Shown here: positions 40,894 through 43,213 of the stretch, piece by piece
Layout: the number at the start of each line of letters is the position of its first letter
Position numbering within the stretch: position 1 is the first letter of the stretch
Assembly (NCBI RefSeq): GCF_030536815.1
Contig: NZ_JAUNPE010000007.1
Coordinates: 1 to 43,213, forward strand
Origin: Kocuria sp.
GTDB lineage: Bacteria > Actinomycetota > Actinomycetes > Actinomycetales > Micrococcaceae
Direction: 5' to 3'
DNA length: 43,213 bases
Translations under genes and position numbers: made by a program
The notes under the pieces: model-generated
The model's database searches: none
Seen by the model: only the letters and a program-made list of their open reading frames with translations
Told to the model about the DNA's origin: nothing

Positions 40894-41562
40894 CTAGGGT
40901 CGCGCGGCAAAGCGCTCAATGAGGTCCACGTGGCCCGAGACGATCAGCAGGTCCCGCGACGTCACCATGGTTTCCGGGCGGGCGTACGTGAAGTCCTCAC
41001 CGGGGGATTTAACACCCACCACGGTCACGCCGTACTTGGAGCGGATGTCCGATTCACCCAGCGTGAAGCCCTGGGTCTCACGGGGCGGGTACATCTTGAC
41101 GATCGCGAAGTCGTCGTCGAATTCGATGTAGTCCAACAGCCGCCCGGACACCAGATGCGCGGTGCGGCGGCCGGCGTCGGCCTCCGGAAAAATCACGTGA
41201 TGGGCGCCGATGCGCGCCAAGATCTTGCCGTGGGCGGGGGAGATGGCCTTGGCCCAAATCCGGTCGATGCCCAGGTCCACCAGGTTGGCGGTGATCAACA
41301 CGGACGATTCAATGGACGTGCCCACACCCACGACCGCTGCGGTGAAATCGGTGGCGCCCACCTGACGTAGGGCGTCGATATCGGTGGCTTCCGCCTCCAC
41401 CACGTGCGTCAGCTGCCCGGACATCTTCTGGACCAGGGTGGCGTCCCTTTCGACTCCCAGGACCTCATTGCCCTGTCGCACCAGTTGCAAGGCGGTGGCG
41501 GACCCGAAACGACCCAGACCGATCACCATGACCGGTGCGGAGTGGGATGAATTCTTAGCCAA
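40894..41562 (-). CDS. trkA: TrkA/KtrA-type potassium channel regulatory subunit
   Basis: A 222-residue RCK protein with an N-terminal NAD-binding fold (MVIGLGRFGSATALQL, then VLGVERD) and a C-terminal RCK_C domain. Its size fits KtrA rather than the double-length TrkA. It gates the membrane subunit encoded just upstream. The start is a TTG at 41562 with AAAGG seven bases before it, and it overlaps the end of trkH by 8 bp. The frame upstream of this TTG is only trkH read in another frame. Confidence 0.9.
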   Translation of the reverse strand: MAKNSSHSAPVMVIGLGRFGSATALQLVRQGNEVLGVERDATLVQKMSGQLTHVVEAEATDIDALRQVGATDFTAAVVGVGTSIESSVLITANLVDLGIDRIWAKAISPAHGKILARIGAHHVIFPEADAGRRTAHLVSGRLLDYIEFDDDFAIVKMYPPRETQGFTLGESDIRSKYGVTVVGVKSPGEDFTYARPETMVTSRDLLIVSGHVDLIERFAARP

Positions 41563-42994
41563 TGATGGGCCTTTCTTCCGGGTAGGAATACAACCGACGC
41601 CGTGAGCGCAGCGCGAGTGCCGTGGCCACCGTGTTGGTGCCGATACGGCCGATGAGCATGATGATCGCCAGAACATATTTTCCGGCATCGGGGGCGTCCG
41701 CGGAAACTCCCACGCTGAGTCCGCACGTCGCGTAGGCGGAAATGACCTCGAACAATACGTGGTCCAACGGGCGGCCGGTGAGCTCCACCAGGATCGCGGA
41801 ACCGGTGAGCACCACGGTGGCGCCCATCATGATCACGGAGATGGCAATGCGCAGCACGGAATCGGGGATGGTGCGGAAGAACGCAATCACGGATTTGTCA
41901 CCGCGCGCTTCGGCCAGGATTGCCAGGAACACCACGGCCAACGTGGTCACTTTGATGCCACCGGCGGTCGATGCCGAACCGCCACCCACGAACATCAAGG
42001 CGTCGGTGAGTAAGAGGGTCACCTGGGAGGTGTCGGTCATGTCCACCAGGTTGAAACCGCCCGAGCGCATCATCACGGACGCGAAAAAACCATGAAAAAT
42101 GCGTTCGCTGACGGGTTTGGTACCGATCGTGGCGGTGTTGTCCCACTCGAAGCTCGAAAACAGGAGCCAACCGACCAGCAACAGGATTCCGGTGGTCAAC
42201 AGCGTCAGCTTGGCGTTGAGATTCCAGCGGGTGAACCGGAACCCTGCTTCGCGCAGCACCAGGATCACGGGGAAACCCAGCGAGCCGATGAACACGCCAA
42301 TGCAAATGGGGAACAGGATCAGCCAGGAGTCCAACCCGGTGTGGTCGTAGGGCACCAGACCGTCACTGTGCGGAGTGAACCCGGCGTTGTTGAAGCTCGA
42401 GATCCCGTAGAACACCCCGTGCCACAGGGCGATATGAAGTGGTTCCCCGGCCACCAGGAAGCCCACGGTCAGCACCACCGTGAGGGCCGCCTCAATGGAA
42501 ATCGATGTCACCACAATGATGCGCAGCAGCGAACCCACCTCGCCCAACCGCCCGATGTTGAGCGCCTCCTGGGTGATCAGTTTGGATTTGAGGCCCAGTT
42601 TCCGCCCGATGGCCAGGGCCAAGAGGGAGGTCATTGTCAGGGTGCCCAGACCGCCGATCTGGATCGCCACCAGGATGATCACCTGGCCGAACAGGGACCA
42701 CTGATCCGCGGTGGACACCGTGGTCAATCCGGTCACGGTCACGGCGGAGGTTGCGGTGAATATGGCGTCCGCGGCGCCGGTGTTCTTCCCCGGAGCCGCC
42801 GAGACGGGCAACCACAACAACGTGGCAAAGGCCAGATCCACTATGACGAAGACCATGACCGCCAGCCTCGCGGGGGAGGAGTTGGCGATTCCGTCCACGA
42901 AATCCCGTACCCCGAGTGCCATCCGCGTGGGGAACGGGTCACGATTGGACGGGGGGTGTTCCGGGGCCGGATCGGCCTCTTCCAACTCGCTCAC
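41555..42994 (-). CDS. trkH: TrkH/KtrB-type potassium uptake membrane subunit
   Basis: A 479-residue transporter with four pore repeats, each with a selectivity Gly: VTGLTTVS, FNNAGFTP, MRSGGFNL and ATCGLSVG. It takes up K+ together with the RCK partner encoded downstream. The GTG at 42994 follows GGAGGAGG and gives VSELEEADPAPEHPP. An earlier frame to 43045 would add unsupported residues. The acidic/Pro-rich first 20 residues are cytoplasmic. Confidence 0.92.
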   Translation of the reverse strand: MSELEEADPAPEHPPSNRDPFPTRMALGVRDFVDGIANSSPARLAVMVFVIVDLAFATLLWLPVSAAPGKNTGAADAIFTATSAVTVTGLTTVSTADQWSLFGQVIILVAIQIGGLGTLTMTSLLALAIGRKLGLKSKLITQEALNIGRLGEVGSLLRIIVVTSISIEAALTVVLTVGFLVAGEPLHIALWHGVFYGISSFNNAGFTPHSDGLVPYDHTGLDSWLILFPICIGVFIGSLGFPVILVLREAGFRFTRWNLNAKLTLLTTGILLLVGWLLFSSFEWDNTATIGTKPVSERIFHGFFASVMMRSGGFNLVDMTDTSQVTLLLTDALMFVGGGSASTAGGIKVTTLAVVFLAILAEARGDKSVIAFFRTIPDSVLRIAISVIMMGATVVLTGSAILVELTGRPLDHVLFEVISAYATCGLSVGVSADAPDAGKYVLAIIMLIGRIGTNTVATALALRSRRRLYSYPEERPIIG

Positions 42995-43119
42995 CGCACC
43001 TCCTCCAACGTCGCATTCCGATGTACTGATAGTGGGCCCGCGCACGAGCAGTCAGCACATTATTGCCCTAAATCCACCGTCACAGTGCGAACCACGGCCC
43101 AGTGAGGCGTGGTCAATGA

Positions 43120-43125
43120 TCTAAT
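43120..43125 (+). promoter_or_regulatory. -10 element of a leaderless acuC transcript
   Basis: TCTAAT (5 of 6 bases of TATAAT), six bases, then GTG at 43132. No Shine-Dalgarno sequence. Confidence 0.5.
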
Positions 43126-43131
43126 GGTCGT

Positions 43132-43213
43132 GTGAGCCCCGCAACAAACGGTAAAGGTGCCGTGTACCCCACCAGTGTTTATTGGGATCCCCAGTTGCTC
43201 CAGTACAACTTCG
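43132..43213 (+). CDS. acuC: AcuC-like deacetylase, N-terminus only
   Basis: The last 82 bases encode VSPATNGKGAVYPTSVYW then DPQLLQYNF, cut by the window end. This matches the opening of acetoin-utilisation/histone-deacetylase-like proteins, where a V-x-W/H-P...Y-x-F-G-P-x-H-P segment begins the catalytic domain. In Bacillus AcuC deacetylates and reactivates acetyl-CoA synthetase. Only 27 residues are visible, so the call rests on the N-terminal pattern. Confidence 0.6.
   Translation, partial: MSPATNGKGAVYPTSVYWDPQLLQYNF

Overview
The window is ordinary high-GC actinobacterial chromosome, most likely from the Micrococcaceae (order Micrococcales). Three things point there: GC-rich codon use with many GTG and TTG starts, a Crp/GlxR-type regulator beside marP, nth and acs, and the Tad genes paired with a DEAH helicase (the actinobacterial 'helicase/secretion neighborhood'). 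The genus cannot be fixed from sequence alone. No rRNA, CRISPR array, insertion sequence, prophage or integrase is visible, and no gap between genes exceeds about 250 bases.

Layout. Positions 1-4486 (minus strand) hold a Pel-like exopolysaccharide cluster: pelG (transport), pelF (glycosyltransferase), a GHL15-like glycoside hydrolase, and the first codons of another gene. Upstream lie a candidate promoter with a dyad operator and a tRNA-Pro(CGG) with its own terminator. Positions 4923-9084 carry an MFS exporter and a large FAD/Fe-S D-lactate-type dehydrogenase. Positions 9161-20588 form a core block: metallophosphoesterase, bifunctional penicillin-binding protein, DUF4177-like protein, RidA, a degenerate Nudix protein, Crp, MarP protease, AroQ, acetyl-CoA synthetase, endonuclease III and a CoA-type Nudix hydrolase. 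Positions 20638-24748 hold an unusual family-A DNA polymerase, a class-3 aldehyde dehydrogenase and a Pth2-type protein. Positions 24935-29928 are a Tad/Flp operon, facing a DEAH helicase. Then come two FMN-binding split-barrel proteins around a methyltransferase, topA, Ppx/GppA, a TIM-barrel isomerase, proC, a Ktr/Trk potassium system, and the start of acuC.

How it fits together. From memory, much of 9 kb-38 kb resembles the M. tuberculosis segment running from topA (Rv3646c) to ponA2 and Rv3683, so the block looks ancestral and the Pel-like end looks accessory. Acetate and lactate carbon use recurs (acs, acuC, the lactate-type dehydrogenase, ALDH). The Crp encoded here has candidate sites upstream of the dehydrogenase, of itself/marP and of acs. 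Many genes have no Shine-Dalgarno sequence but do have a -10-like hexamer ending 6-7 nt before the start codon, which suggests widespread leaderless transcription.

Nothing here is clearly a wholly new system. The best leads are the reduced Pel-like locus with its dyad operator, the split-barrel/methyltransferase/split-barrel trio, the long-leader Flp pilin followed by a strong hairpin, and several enzymes with altered catalytic motifs.
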